Origin: Acidobacteriota bacterium
Lineage (GTDB): Bacteria > Acidobacteriota > Blastocatellia > Pyrinomonadales > Pyrinomonadaceae
Length of the DNA stretch: 64,000 nucleotides
NCBI GenBank assembly: GCA_016700075.1
Contig: CP065000.1
Coordinates: 1,116,001 to 1,180,000 of the forward strand
Direction of reading: 5' to 3'
Shown here piece by piece: positions 41,195-50,523 of the stretch (within the stretch, counting starts at the first letter, position 1; each line of letters begins with the position of its first letter). The notes beneath the pieces were generated by a model, which saw only the letters and a list, made by a program, of their open reading frames with translations, was not told the origin of the DNA and made no database searches. Position numbers and translations under genes: made by a program.

Positions 41195-43738
41195 CTATTC
41201 GACCTCTTCGTCTGCGGCAAGCAGGGTCGCACTCGTCACGAGGTCGTCCTCGCCGCATTTGATCAGCGTTACGCCCTGAGCGGAACGGCCAGTCTCACGG
41301 ATCTTGTCAACGCCTAAGCGTATCAGCTTTGCCTGCTGAGTGATTATCATGATCTCGCTGTCATCCTCGACCGGGAATGCTGAAACGACCTTGCCGGTCT
41401 TTTCGGTCGTCTTCATGTTTATGACGCCGATGCCGCCGCGTTTTGTGAGTCGATAGCTGGATACTTGCGTCTGCTTGCCGAAGCCCTTTTCGGACACCGA
41501 AAGTATCTTCTCTGTGCCTTCCTGCGAAACCGAACAGACCGAGACGACAAAGTCTCCCTTACGCAGATTGACGCCGCGGACGCCGCGGGTCGCACGGCCC
41601 ATCGGCCGAACGTCAGATTCATTGAACCGCACAGCCATGCCATCGTGCGTAGCTACAAAGATCTGCCGCTTGCCGTCGGTGCGGATCACATCCAGCAGCT
41701 CATCGCCTTCGTCGATATTGATCGCGTTGATGCCGCTTGAGCGTATGTTCTGATAGTCTGCAAGAGCCGTCTTCTTGATGACGCCGTTCTTTGTGACCAT
41801 CGTCAGATAGACCTCTTCGCCGAAATCGCGAACCGGCATCACCGCGACCAACCTTCTCTCGGAGGAAAGTTGGACAAGATTGACCACGGCCTTGCCTCGG
41901 GCTGCCGGAGCCGCCTCGGGTATCTCGTGTACCTTGATCTTGAAGACCTGCCCGTCGTCTGTGAAGATCATCAGGAATGCGTGTGTTGATGCCACGAACA
42001 GGTGCTCAACAAAATCCTCGTTTTTCGCCGTTGCGCCGAGCCTGCCTTTGCCGCCGCGGCCCTGACGCGAATAGGTGGAAACAGGAGTTCGCTTGATATA
42101 GCCGGCTTTTGTGACCGTGATCGCGACGTCTTCGTCCGGAATTAGATCCTCGATGCTCAACTCAACGCCCGCATCTACGATCGTCGTTCGGCGATTGTCG
42201 GCGTAAAGCCGCCGAACCTCTTTCAGTTCGTCTGCGATAACCTGTCTCAGCACGCTCTCGTTAGCAAGGATATTTTCAAGCTCCGCGATGTATTTGATGA
42301 TCTCGGCGTATTCGTCGAGGATCTTTTGCCGCTCAAGGGCAGACAGCCTGCGAAGCTGAAGGTCAAGGATCGCCTGCGCCTGTATTTCGCTGAATTCGAG
42401 GCTTGTTATTACTTTCTTTAGCTCTTTGACGAACTGATCGTCAGATTTCGTTCCGGTAATACCCCGCCATTTTTTCACCTCGTCGATCGCGGCAAAGTTG
42501 GACGTCAGCCAGTTTCGCGATTCTTCGACGGAGCGTGAGTTTCTGATCAGAGGAATGATGTAGTCAAGCGCGTCGATGGCCTTATTCAACCCTTCCAAAA
42601 TATGAGCGCGTGCCTGTGCCTTTCTGAGGTCGAATTCAGTTCGCCTTCGAACCACACTCCGGCGAAACTCGACGAATGCCTCCAATATCTGTTTCAGATT
42701 CAGCAATTTAGGCTGACCGTCAACGATAGCGATGTTGATGATGCCGAACGACGACTGCATCGGCGTCAGCTTGTACAGCTTGTTCAGAATTACCTGCGGG
42801 ATGGCATCACGTTTCAATTCGATAACGATACGCATGCCTTCACGGTTAGATTCGTCGCGTATCTCTGAAATGCCGTCCAGCTTTTTCTCGTTGACGAGCT
42901 CGGCCATCTTTTCGATAAGCCTTGCCTTATTGACCTGGTATGGTATCTCCGTCACGACCACAGCGTTTCGAACCCGGTCGCCGCGGCCTATTTCGTCAAC
43001 GACCGCTTTGGCACGCATCTGGATCACACCGCGGCCTTCACGATATGCGCGGTGAATCTCTTCCCTGCCGTAAATGAAGCCTGCGGTCGGGAAGTCCGGT
43101 CCGGGAACGATCTTAATAAGCTCATCGATCGAGATCTGCGGATTGCCCAAAAGCTCTATCAAGGCATCGACGACCTCGCCGAGATTGTGGGGCGGTATCT
43201 TTGTCGCCATACCCACCGCGATGCCTTCGGAACCATTGACCAGCAGATTAGGGATCCTTGTCGGAAGCACCTTCGGCTCGGAAAGCGAGTCATCGTAGTT
43301 AGCCTGAAAATCGACGGTCTCCTTCTCGATATCCGCGAGGACCTCGTTCGTGATCTTGGCGAGACGAACCTCGGTATAACGCATCGCGGCCGGATTGTCA
43401 CCGTCAATAGAGCCGAAGTTGCCCTGGCCGTCAACGAGCGGATAACGCATCGAGAAATCCTGCGCCATTCTTACCACGGTGTCATAAACCGCTGTATCGC
43501 CGTGCGGGTGATATTTACCGATGGTGTCGCCGACCACGCGAGCGCTCTTTTTGTAGGGCTTGTTGAATGTGTTTCCGAGCTCGTGCATCGCCCAGAGGAC
43601 CCGCCGATGAACGGGCTTTAGCCCATCGCGGACATCGGGCAGCGCCCGGCCGATGATGACCGACATAGCGTAGTCGAGATACGACCGCCGCATTTCATCT
43701 TCGATGTTTATCTGATCGCGTTCCAGTAATGAATCCAT
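41195..43738 (-). CDS. gyrA: DNA gyrase subunit A
   Basis: An 847-residue type IIA topoisomerase subunit that cuts and rejoins DNA during negative supercoiling. The catalytic tyrosine is Y121 in AAMRYTEVRL. The quinolone-determining region reads KYHPHGDTAVYDTV, with Thr (T82) where E. coli has S83 and Asp (D86) at the D87 position. The C-terminal wrapping domain has a GyrA box of the form QGRGGKG, which supports gyrase and not ParC. Repeated beta-pinwheel blades extend to the acidic tail. The ATG at 43738 starts in MDSLLERDQINIEDEMRRSY. Confidence 0.96.
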   Translation of the reverse strand: MDSLLERDQINIEDEMRRSYLDYAMSVIIGRALPDVRDGLKPVHRRVLWAMHELGNTFNKPYKKSARVVGDTIGKYHPHGDTAVYDTVVRMAQDFSMRYPLVDGQGNFGSIDGDNPAAMRYTEVRLAKITNEVLADIEKETVDFQANYDDSLSEPKVLPTRIPNLLVNGSEGIAVGMATKIPPHNLGEVVDALIELLGNPQISIDELIKIVPGPDFPTAGFIYGREEIHRAYREGRGVIQMRAKAVVDEIGRGDRVRNAVVVTEIPYQVNKARLIEKMAELVNEKKLDGISEIRDESNREGMRIVIELKRDAIPQVILNKLYKLTPMQSSFGIINIAIVDGQPKLLNLKQILEAFVEFRRSVVRRRTEFDLRKAQARAHILEGLNKAIDALDYIIPLIRNSRSVEESRNWLTSNFAAIDEVKKWRGITGTKSDDQFVKELKKVITSLEFSEIQAQAILDLQLRRLSALERQKILDEYAEIIKYIAELENILANESVLRQVIADELKEVRRLYADNRRTTIVDAGVELSIEDLIPDEDVAITVTKAGYIKRTPVSTYSRQGRGGKGRLGATAKNEDFVEHLFVASTHAFLMIFTDDGQVFKIKVHEIPEAAPAARGKAVVNLVQLSSERRLVAVMPVRDFGEEVYLTMVTKNGVIKKTALADYQNIRSSGINAINIDEGDELLDVIRTDGKRQIFVATHDGMAVRFNESDVRPMGRATRGVRGVNLRKGDFVVSVCSVSQEGTEKILSVSEKGFGKQTQVSSYRLTKRGGIGVINMKTTEKTGKVVSAFPVEDDSEIMIITQQAKLIRLGVDKIRETGRSAQGVTLIKCGEDDLVTSATLLAADEEVE

Positions 43739-43854
43739 TTGTGTATCCTTAAAGGCGTCCGGCCGCGAAAGTGGCAGGTTTTCCGCTTTGTTTTTATTTT
43801 CTGCGGAAGCAGCGAAATGTGGAAATCGCGGCTGCTTGGCTGTTTCTTTATTTT

Positions 43855-43871
43855 ACAGGCGTAAAGCCTGT
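43855..43871. repeat. Small palindrome ACAGGC-GTAAA-GCCTGT
   Basis: A 6-bp stem and 5-nt loop lie in the 186-bp divergent gap between gyrA and the PilZ gene. No T-tract follows. It may be a protein-binding site or a further short dispersed repeat; only one copy is seen here. Confidence 0.25.
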
Positions 43872-43924
43872 CCCGCAACCAGGACGAACCCGTCGCGGAA
43901 TCCTACTTCGATAATTCGCTACAG

Positions 43925-44731
43925 ATGCTGCAGCAACACGCAGACACGACCAGGCCAATGGCCTCTCAGGCAGGAACTTCGCCGCCCGAAAAAGAAAATC
44001 GGCGGATACAGCGTATTTCTCTGCCGCTACCGGTCCGTGTTGAAGTACGTGTCGATCCGAAGGTGAGTTGGTATGAGGTCACCCGTCTGAACGATGTTTC
44101 GGCATTCGGTGCAGGCTTCGTTTTGAAAAGGCCCGTAAAACGCGGCCGTATCATCCAATTGACGATACCGATGCCGCGGCAGCTTAGGTCTTTTGACTAC
44201 AGCGAACCGCAATACAAGGTTTGGGCTCTCGTCCGCCGCTGCATTGTCATCGAAAAACCCGGGGCTGGGGACGAATATGCCATTGGAGCCGCATTTATCG
44301 GCCGTAATCCGCCCGCGGACTTTCTTGAGCATCCTTCGCGGTTGTACGACCTGCTTCAGAAAGACGAAAGCGGTGCGGGGTTCTGGCACATCGGTCAAGC
44401 GAACCTTCTTGCCGACGACAGTCATTTGCCCAAAGACCTTCGCAAGCAGACCAGATATTCGATTCCGGAAGAGCTGGTCCTGTCGCAGGTTGACGAGGAA
44501 GGAAATATTCTCCATTCAGAAACTACCGTGACTGAGAACATCAGTCTCGGCGGTGCGTCCGTATTTTCATCATTCAATGTCGAAGCGGGCACTTTTCTGC
44601 GTGTCTCCAGCGAACGATTCGGCGTGGAGATCCTGTCAGTAGTAAGAGGATCGCGAAAAGGCGACGACGGTATTCCGCGTCTGCATTTGGAGTTCATCGA
44701 TCGCCTATTTCCGCTCGAAGGCATTCAATAG
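43925..44731 (+). CDS. Tandem PilZ-domain protein
   Basis: A 268-residue protein with two PilZ-like domains. The first (about 25-140) begins with RRIQRISLPLPVRVEV and has DVSAFGAGFVL. The second (about 170-265) begins with RKQTRYSIPEELVLSQ and contains ENISLGGASVFS. RxxxR and (D/N)xSxxG are the c-di-GMP-binding motifs of PilZ domains; both copies look usable, though the second has Asn in place of Asp. It is probably a c-di-GMP effector or adaptor. It is transcribed divergently from gyrA. Confidence 0.82.
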   Translation: MLQQHADTTRPMASQAGTSPPEKENRRIQRISLPLPVRVEVRVDPKVSWYEVTRLNDVSAFGAGFVLKRPVKRGRIIQLTIPMPRQLRSFDYSEPQYKVWALVRRCIVIEKPGAGDEYAIGAAFIGRNPPADFLEHPSRLYDLLQKDESGAGFWHIGQANLLADDSHLPKDLRKQTRYSIPEELVLSQVDEEGNILHSETTVTENISLGGASVFSSFNVEAGTFLRVSSERFGVEILSVVRGSRKGDDGIPRLHLEFIDRLFPLEGIQ

Positions 44732-44833
44732 GTTTGAATCCTACCTTCTAAGAAACTAGCATTAGGGGCTGAAGCTTGGTCTTTGGCCCTTTCTATTTTG
44801 AACCGGAACGGCGCACCGAATTTCCCTTCCCCA

Positions 44834-45451
44834 ATGGTCTTCGAGCCGTTGCGGTATATTGCGCTCGGCATCAGCAAACTGCTCTGGTTCATACGCTATC
44901 GAGGAAAGGAAAACATACCTTCGGCATCGGCGGGTCCCTTTCTTATCGCATCCAATCACCAAACGTATTTCGACCCCGCATGGATCACCGCTCCGGTCAG
45001 GACCAAATTCCGGTTCATGGCATGGGACCGGGCCTTCGATTGGCGGTTTGTCGGCTGGTTCATCAGATCACTTGGGGCATTTCCGGTTTCGCTGGAAAAA
45101 GGCGGCTCGCTGAGTGCCCTGAAAGAGGCACTCGCCACATTTAAAGCAGGGGGTGCTTTGGTCATTTTTCCCGAAGGTGCCCGCGAATTCGGCGATGGTA
45201 AGCTGTTAGACCTCAAGCAAGGAGCGGTCCGCATCGCGATGCAGGCAAATGTGCCGATACTGCCGGTGACCATTCAAGGCGGCAACCGCGTTTGGCCTCA
45301 AAAACAGAAATATCCCAAATTCTTTCGACCGATAGTGGTTACCTATCATCCTCTTCTGCGCGTGGAAAAGGGTGATCTGGGCGAGAATGAGGCCGCTGAG
45401 ACGTACACAAAGATACTCAGCGAAATTATTGCCGGCTCAGCGGATGCCTGA
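44834..45451 (+). CDS. plsC: 1-acyl-sn-glycerol-3-phosphate acyltransferase-like protein
   Basis: About 205 residues with the PlsC acyltransferase motifs: block I NHQTYFDP (HxxxxD), block II GAFPVSLEKGGS, block III VIFPEGAREFGDG and block IV PVTIQGGN. It transfers an acyl chain to lysophosphatidate or a similar acceptor at the inner membrane. I give the ATG at 44834 as start; a TTG at 44783 preceded by AGGGGC would add 17 residues. Convergent with the kinase gene, whose stop is directly adjacent. Several paralogues with other acceptors exist in this family. Confidence 0.85.
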   Translation: MVFEPLRYIALGISKLLWFIRYRGKENIPSASAGPFLIASNHQTYFDPAWITAPVRTKFRFMAWDRAFDWRFVGWFIRSLGAFPVSLEKGGSLSALKEALATFKAGGALVIFPEGAREFGDGKLLDLKQGAVRIAMQANVPILPVTIQGGNRVWPQKQKYPKFFRPIVVTYHPLLRVEKGDLGENEAAETYTKILSEIIAGSADA

Positions 45452-47098
45452 TCATTGCTGCGGTTCCAGGCTCAGTTCGAACTGAAACTCAGTGCCCGGA
45501 GAATTTTCGGGAGCAGGAGACGGCCGCGGACGGCTTCTTCGTATCAGGTCATTTATCCGCCGCTGCTGCTCCGGCGTCAATTTCGTCATGTCCAGGTCTC
45601 TCGGCAGCCAGTCACTAACGGGAGGAATCGGCGGCCTTGGAGCCCTTTCTCCCGGATTAACCTTCATAGTAGTGATCTTGCCGTCCGCTTCTCGCCGCGT
45701 AATTATCATGCCGCCGGGAGGCAGGTCAGGCTCGACCGCTGCGTTTTGTAACGATTTTCCGGGTGCTCTGACATTTGCCGGCAGATCCTTTTCCTTGGCG
45801 GTCTTTGCAGCGGTCTCCTTTTCCGCAGGCTTTGGCTGCGAAACATCCTTTTGCCCCGGTGCAGCCGCTTCAATATTCCCTGTAGAGGAATTGGACACTA
45901 GATCCGAAGCCACGTTCGATGACCTCGGCTCCGGCGACGCCGTCGTCGAGACCCGCTGCGACGGCTCTGTGATATTTGAAACATTGCCGACGCCGAAGAC
46001 CTCCGGCTTGAGAACATAAACGCCGCCCGCAAGTACCCCGAATGCCAAGAGAACGATACCTGCACCCGCTGCCATCGCCCCTCCGCGGGATGCAGCAGCT
46101 TGCGTTATTTGCCCTGTATTCACATCGGACCGCGGATCACCGGAATGCAGGCTCGCAAAGGGCTGCGTTCCTGCTCGTGTCCCGATAGGCATCAACTGCG
46201 TCGGTTGTGCGAACACTTTTGCATCGGCCCCGCTTGTGCCTATAGGAGCCGCGTTCGCGAGGTACTCGTAGTCATCCGAATTCGCCAGCATCGAGCGCAT
46301 CTCGGCGGCGGAAGCCGGACGATTTTCTGCACTCAGGTCCATCACCGAACGTAAAATCCCGGCAAGCCCCGCAGGCACATTCTCGTGCAAAACACTCGCA
46401 GGGATCAGCGGATCGGGGCGATTGGACAGAACCGACATCGCACGTGTCAAAGCATCTTCGGGCGGAACACCCGTAACGAGGTGATACAAGGTCGCAGCCA
46501 GCGAATAAAGGTCACTGCGCGGATCGGTGCCTGTTCCCTGTATCTGCTCCAACGAGGCATAGTTCCGCGAATAGCCGAAAATGCTCTTTGCTGCGGTCTT
46601 GTGGCTGGCATCGGTAGGGCTTCCTTTTGCCAGGCCGAAATCTAGGAGCATGATCCTGCCGTCAGGTGTTATCTTGAGGTTCTGCGGCTTTATGTCGCGG
46701 TGAATCACCGGCAGGCTTTGGCTGTGGAGATATTCCAAAGCGTCCAAAAGATCGTCCGCCCACGCCAAAACCTTTTCTACCGGGAACGGCCGGCCCTCAC
46801 GCTCCAGGATACTGGCTACATCGTCGCCCTCGACGAATTCCATGACGAGAAACTGACTCTCGTTCTCTTCGAAATGGTCGCTGACACGCGGAAGCGACGG
46901 ATGCGTCAGACTGCTCAGCAACCGGGCTTCACGTTCGATCGCTTTACGGAAATTGTCGTCCATGCAAAGCGTTTCCTTGATCGCGACCGTCGTATCAAAG
47001 CGTTCATCGACAGCAACATACACCGCTCCCATTCCGCCCTGGCCAATTTGGCGTTCAATGCGGTATCTGTTCTGTAATGTCTCTCCCGGCTTGATCAT
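45452..47098 (-). CDS. Membrane Ser/Thr protein kinase (PknB-like)
   Basis: About 548 residues. The kinase domain (about 12-270) has the glycine loop IGQGGMGAVYVA, the ATP lysine K41 in VAIKE, the catalytic HRDIKPQN with D135 and the DFG with D153. A low-complexity linker leads to a single membrane span (about 340-363, GIVLLAFGVLAGGVYVL). The outer part is Ser/Pro/Lys-rich and ends with a DMTKLTPEQQRRINDLIRRS helix. No PASTA repeats are present, so the external sensor is of another type. I use the ATG at 47098; 47149 would add 17 residues before the domain. Confidence 0.9.
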   Translation of the reverse strand: MIKPGETLQNRYRIERQIGQGGMGAVYVAVDERFDTTVAIKETLCMDDNFRKAIEREARLLSSLTHPSLPRVSDHFEENESQFLVMEFVEGDDVASILEREGRPFPVEKVLAWADDLLDALEYLHSQSLPVIHRDIKPQNLKITPDGRIMLLDFGLAKGSPTDASHKTAAKSIFGYSRNYASLEQIQGTGTDPRSDLYSLAATLYHLVTGVPPEDALTRAMSVLSNRPDPLIPASVLHENVPAGLAGILRSVMDLSAENRPASAAEMRSMLANSDDYEYLANAAPIGTSGADAKVFAQPTQLMPIGTRAGTQPFASLHSGDPRSDVNTGQITQAAASRGGAMAAGAGIVLLAFGVLAGGVYVLKPEVFGVGNVSNITEPSQRVSTTASPEPRSSNVASDLVSNSSTGNIEAAAPGQKDVSQPKPAEKETAAKTAKEKDLPANVRAPGKSLQNAAVEPDLPPGGMIITRREADGKITTMKVNPGERAPRPPIPPVSDWLPRDLDMTKLTPEQQRRINDLIRRSRPRPSPAPENSPGTEFQFELSLEPQQ

Positions 47099-47175
47099 TC
47101 CCGTTATTTTTACGCTTTTTGCGTTCGCAAAGTTTACACCAATAAACACCGCACGGCCGCGAAAAATGACATTTG

Positions 47176-48075
47176 TTAGACGTCAGCGGCTTCAATTTGG
47201 CCGTCAAGATACCAGTCACGGTTCATGTCGCACCAAATTGCCAGGCCCCTCCATTCGCCGTAGCCGGCAAAATGCTTTTCAATCTTTCCGTCAGGGCAGG
47301 GCTTTCCGTTGTTATACCGCTCATAGAATCTCGCCCTCAGCCAAGAATCCAAAGCGAGCCCGTCATATCGGCCAAGCAGCTTCAACAGATTTTCAGCCGC
47401 GTAGTCGCCAACTCCTTTCACGCCTTTGATAGCCTTTTTCAGCTCAATGGTTGCCAACTGCGTTGAGAGCCAGCTTTCAGGGTCGATCTCGCCATTGCAG
47501 ACCCTTTTGGAGAGTTCGACGAAATACGGAGACCGGTAACCTGCACGTATCTCGTTTCGGTAGAAATCCTCATCAACTGCCGCCATAGCGTCGGGCGTGG
47601 GGAAAGCTCGATCGCCGTGCCCGTCGGACTCACCCAGTTTTTCGACCAGATTGGAAACCATCTTGAGTGACAGTCCCCAAGAGCAGTTTGTAGTACACAG
47701 TGTTTTTACAAGGTCTTCCCATACCGTAGGCGACCGCACGAGCCGCCCCGCACCAACGCGGCCTACCCATTCAAGCTCAACGTCATTATGCGTTTTGTTA
47801 TAGAAACCGCTGAGGTCTTCATCCAAACGAAAGATTCGGGTGACGGCATCCTTAAGCCCGCGGCTGTCTGCGGTTTCCTTGCTTGCCCGTGCCTTCAACT
47901 TGCCTTCGGGTCCTTGCGAAACGTCAAATCGAGCGACCGAACCATCGAGAGCCAAGACGCCTGTCAATTTTTCTTGATCTACTTCGAATGGTGAAAGATT
48001 CACCCAGCCATGGCTGCGAAGACATGACGAAAAGTTAAATTCCGCAGGTGTTCTGATCATCACAAGGCTGGGCAT
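47176..48075 (-). CDS. HhH-GPD DNA glycosylase (3-methyladenine/8-oxoguanine type)
   Basis: A 299-residue base-excision repair glycosylase. The helix-hairpin-helix is KAIKGVKGVGDYAAENLLKL (about 214-233), and the catalytic Asp is D243 in GLALDSWLR, the GPD part of the motif. The N-terminal half resembles the OGG1/AlkA beta domain. It probably excises damaged bases from DNA; which lesion is not clear. The gene stands alone, 77 bp upstream of the kinase gene start region on the same strand. ATG 48060 is an alternative start. Confidence 0.82.
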   Translation of the reverse strand: MPSLVMIRTPAEFNFSSCLRSHGWVNLSPFEVDQEKLTGVLALDGSVARFDVSQGPEGKLKARASKETADSRGLKDAVTRIFRLDEDLSGFYNKTHNDVELEWVGRVGAGRLVRSPTVWEDLVKTLCTTNCSWGLSLKMVSNLVEKLGESDGHGDRAFPTPDAMAAVDEDFYRNEIRAGYRSPYFVELSKRVCNGEIDPESWLSTQLATIELKKAIKGVKGVGDYAAENLLKLLGRYDGLALDSWLRARFYERYNNGKPCPDGKIEKHFAGYGEWRGLAIWCDMNRDWYLDGQIEAADV

Positions 48076-48171
48076 ACAAGAATGTCCTTTACTTTATTTC
48101 GGCTAAACGAGTATATTTCTCATCTAACGTTTTGCAAAGAAGATTGGCTGATTTTAAGGGCGAGATTTATC

Positions 48172-48200
48172 TTGATTTTTTAGCTGATATACAGTATCTT
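48172..48200 (+). promoter_or_regulatory. Candidate sigma-70 promoter of the DUF1800-DUF1501 operon
   Basis: TTGATT at 48172-48177 and TATCTT at 48195-48200 are 17 bp apart in an AT-rich stretch. This would give a leader of about 85 nt before the ATG at 48292. Confidence 0.45.
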
Positions 48201-48291
48201 TTATCATTGTAAAACAGGCTTAAACAAGCACTCCCGCAGGCAGTTTCGTTGAGGTCACATTTCCTATTTGCGTTGATTTGGAGGATCGCAA

Positions 48292-50523
48292 ATGCTTAGC
48301 TCAAGTTCGAGTTTCACGGCAAAACTCACTCTAATCGCTATCACTGCATTGTTTTTTTGCAGCACTACGTTCGGTCAAGGGGACCCGGACCCGAACTCAC
48401 CGACCCCTTTTCTGATCACGTCGGACACATCAGCGGAGGCCAGGGTCGGTTTGGACGATGGAGTGAGAACGTCACGGACGCGCGGAGCCGAAAGAGCCTT
48501 TTCGCGGGGCTCGATGATCGTTCTATACGTCGCTAATGTGAGGCTCGCCGACGGCGAGGGCCCGAAGGCGTTTCGAATTTACGCTGAGGCTTCAGGCGGG
48601 CGGCTGTACCGTTTTCCCGTTGAGGACATCTCGTCGTCGGATCTGTCGCGGAACATTTTGGCATTGAAGGTCAGGCTTGACGACGAATTGCGTTTTTGGG
48701 AATTGCCTGACGCCGAGACAGAAATACTGGGCTATTTGACCTGGCGAGGGCTGTCGAGCAATAAAGTGATTCTTGCAAAAGGCAGCGGCCCTTCGTCAGA
48801 GTCAGTCGGACTCGAGCCGTTCCCTCTGCGCAAAGCATTGTCTTTAAAAGGTTCGGCTTCCGGTGCGACCCCGGAATATGTCGGCTATCGATGGTCCGGA
48901 GACCGCATGCGTTTCATGAAGCAGGCGACGTTCGGCCCGACGATGGAACTGGATGCCAGATTGCGGCGCATAGGTCTGCGCACTTGGCTTGCAGAGCAGT
49001 TCGACGCACCATATCCGTCTGCGGCTAACCCATATCCGAATCAGCCGCTTAAACCGGCGAACGCACCTTCCGACTGCGACGGCAACCAAACCGTCCCGGA
49101 TGTCCCCGTTACGTGTTTTCGCGATACCTACACAATGTACCCTCTGCAGACCTGGTTTTTCCGTGAGGCACTTTACGGCGACACTCAGCTCCGCCACAAG
49201 GTGGCATGGGCGTTGAGCCAGATCTGGGTAACGTCAGGTGTCGATATTCAGCAGTCGCGGCACATGGTCGAATATCACAAGATCCTGTCGCAGAACGCAT
49301 TCGGCAACTATCGCGATCTTATGTACCAGATGACGCTGCATCCGACGATGGGCGAGTATCTGGACATGGTACGAAGCACACGAAACAGCCCTAACGAAAA
49401 TTACGCCCGCGAACTGATGCAGCTCTTCTCGGTTGGACTTTTCAAGCTAAACCAGAACGGTACGATCATTTACGAGAATGGTGAACCCGCACCAACCTAT
49501 ACACAGGAAGATGTAAACAACCTGACCAAGGTACTGACCGGATGGACCTTCTGCAACCAGGCAGCGACTTGTCCGAATTTGGTCTCAGGAGCGGTGAATT
49601 ACATCGACCCGATGCGGCTGAACACTAACAATCACGACCTGACCGCCAAAACTCTTTTGGCATATCAGGGATCGACAACAACGAACATTGCGGCCTGTAC
49701 GAACTGCACCAACGCAACTAATACCACGACCTACGCTTTCAACTCGCTCAATCAGGCTATCGACAATCTGTTCTATCATCCGAATGTCGGCCCGTTCGTC
49801 AGCAAGCTTCTGATCCAGCATTTGATCACCAGCGACCCGACGCCGCAATACGTCTCTGATGTGGCGGCAGTATTCAATAACAACGGGGCAGGCGTCCGCG
49901 GCGACCTGAGGTCGGTGGTTCGGGCGATACTTTTGCACCCCGAGGCTCGCGGCGATATAAAGACAGACCCGAACTACGGGAAGCTGATGGAACCGGTTCA
50001 ATTCACCACCAGCTTTCTTCGAGCCTTCAATGTCAGAGGTGCCGTCGCAGGCACGCTTAGTGACGGTTATCTTACGGGAAGGGCCGAATTTACTGGCATG
50101 GGACAGAATCCATTCCGCTCCCCGACGGTTTTCAACTATTATCCGCCGGACTTCGTCGTGCCGGGCACCTCGCTGCTCGGGCCCGAGTTTGCGTTGATGA
50201 CAACAGGGACCTCGATCCAGCGGGCAAATTTCTCCAACCGGTTCGTATTCACGAGTCCCGCTATTGCCGGGGGAACGACCGACGCCCCGAACGGCACCGC
50301 GGTCGATTTCAGCGACCTGCAGGCACTTTCAACAGCTGACCCGACCGGGAATCTTCTTCTCGATGAGCTCAACAAACGACTGATGCACTATACGATGTCT
50401 GAGCAAATGCGGAATACCATAAGGCCCGTAGTCACAACGGTAAATGCCACCGACTCGCTCGGCAGAGTGCGGCAGGCGGTCTATTTGGTCACGACCTCGT
50501 CACAATACCAGGTTCAGAGGTGA
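48292..50523 (+). CDS. DUF1800 domain protein, exported
   Basis: A 743-residue protein with a signal peptide (LTLIAITALFFCSTTFGQ). An N-terminal beta-rich domain (to about residue 185) is followed by the DUF1800 domain: RFMKQATFGPT, TWFFREALYGDTQLRHKVAWALSQIWV, LYQMTLHPTMGEYLDM, NENYARELMQLFSVGL and a GWTFCNQ segment, then SPTVFNYYPPDFVVPG. The function of DUF1800 is unknown, but it is regularly encoded with DUF1501 proteins, as here, where the two genes overlap by 4 bp. Both are exported, so a shared envelope role is likely. Confidence 0.88.
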   Translation: MLSSSSSFTAKLTLIAITALFFCSTTFGQGDPDPNSPTPFLITSDTSAEARVGLDDGVRTSRTRGAERAFSRGSMIVLYVANVRLADGEGPKAFRIYAEASGGRLYRFPVEDISSSDLSRNILALKVRLDDELRFWELPDAETEILGYLTWRGLSSNKVILAKGSGPSSESVGLEPFPLRKALSLKGSASGATPEYVGYRWSGDRMRFMKQATFGPTMELDARLRRIGLRTWLAEQFDAPYPSAANPYPNQPLKPANAPSDCDGNQTVPDVPVTCFRDTYTMYPLQTWFFREALYGDTQLRHKVAWALSQIWVTSGVDIQQSRHMVEYHKILSQNAFGNYRDLMYQMTLHPTMGEYLDMVRSTRNSPNENYARELMQLFSVGLFKLNQNGTIIYENGEPAPTYTQEDVNNLTKVLTGWTFCNQAATCPNLVSGAVNYIDPMRLNTNNHDLTAKTLLAYQGSTTTNIAACTNCTNATNTTTYAFNSLNQAIDNLFYHPNVGPFVSKLLIQHLITSDPTPQYVSDVAAVFNNNGAGVRGDLRSVVRAILLHPEARGDIKTDPNYGKLMEPVQFTTSFLRAFNVRGAVAGTLSDGYLTGRAEFTGMGQNPFRSPTVFNYYPPDFVVPGTSLLGPEFALMTTGTSIQRANFSNRFVFTSPAIAGGTTDAPNGTAVDFSDLQALSTADPTGNLLLDELNKRLMHYTMSEQMRNTIRPVVTTVNATDSLGRVRQAVYLVTTSSQYQVQR

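Noticed and set aside
41195..43738. Quinolone-resistance mutation in GyrA (Thr at the Ser83 position)
   Set aside because: Thr is the native residue at this position in several bacteria, so it cannot be read as a resistance change.
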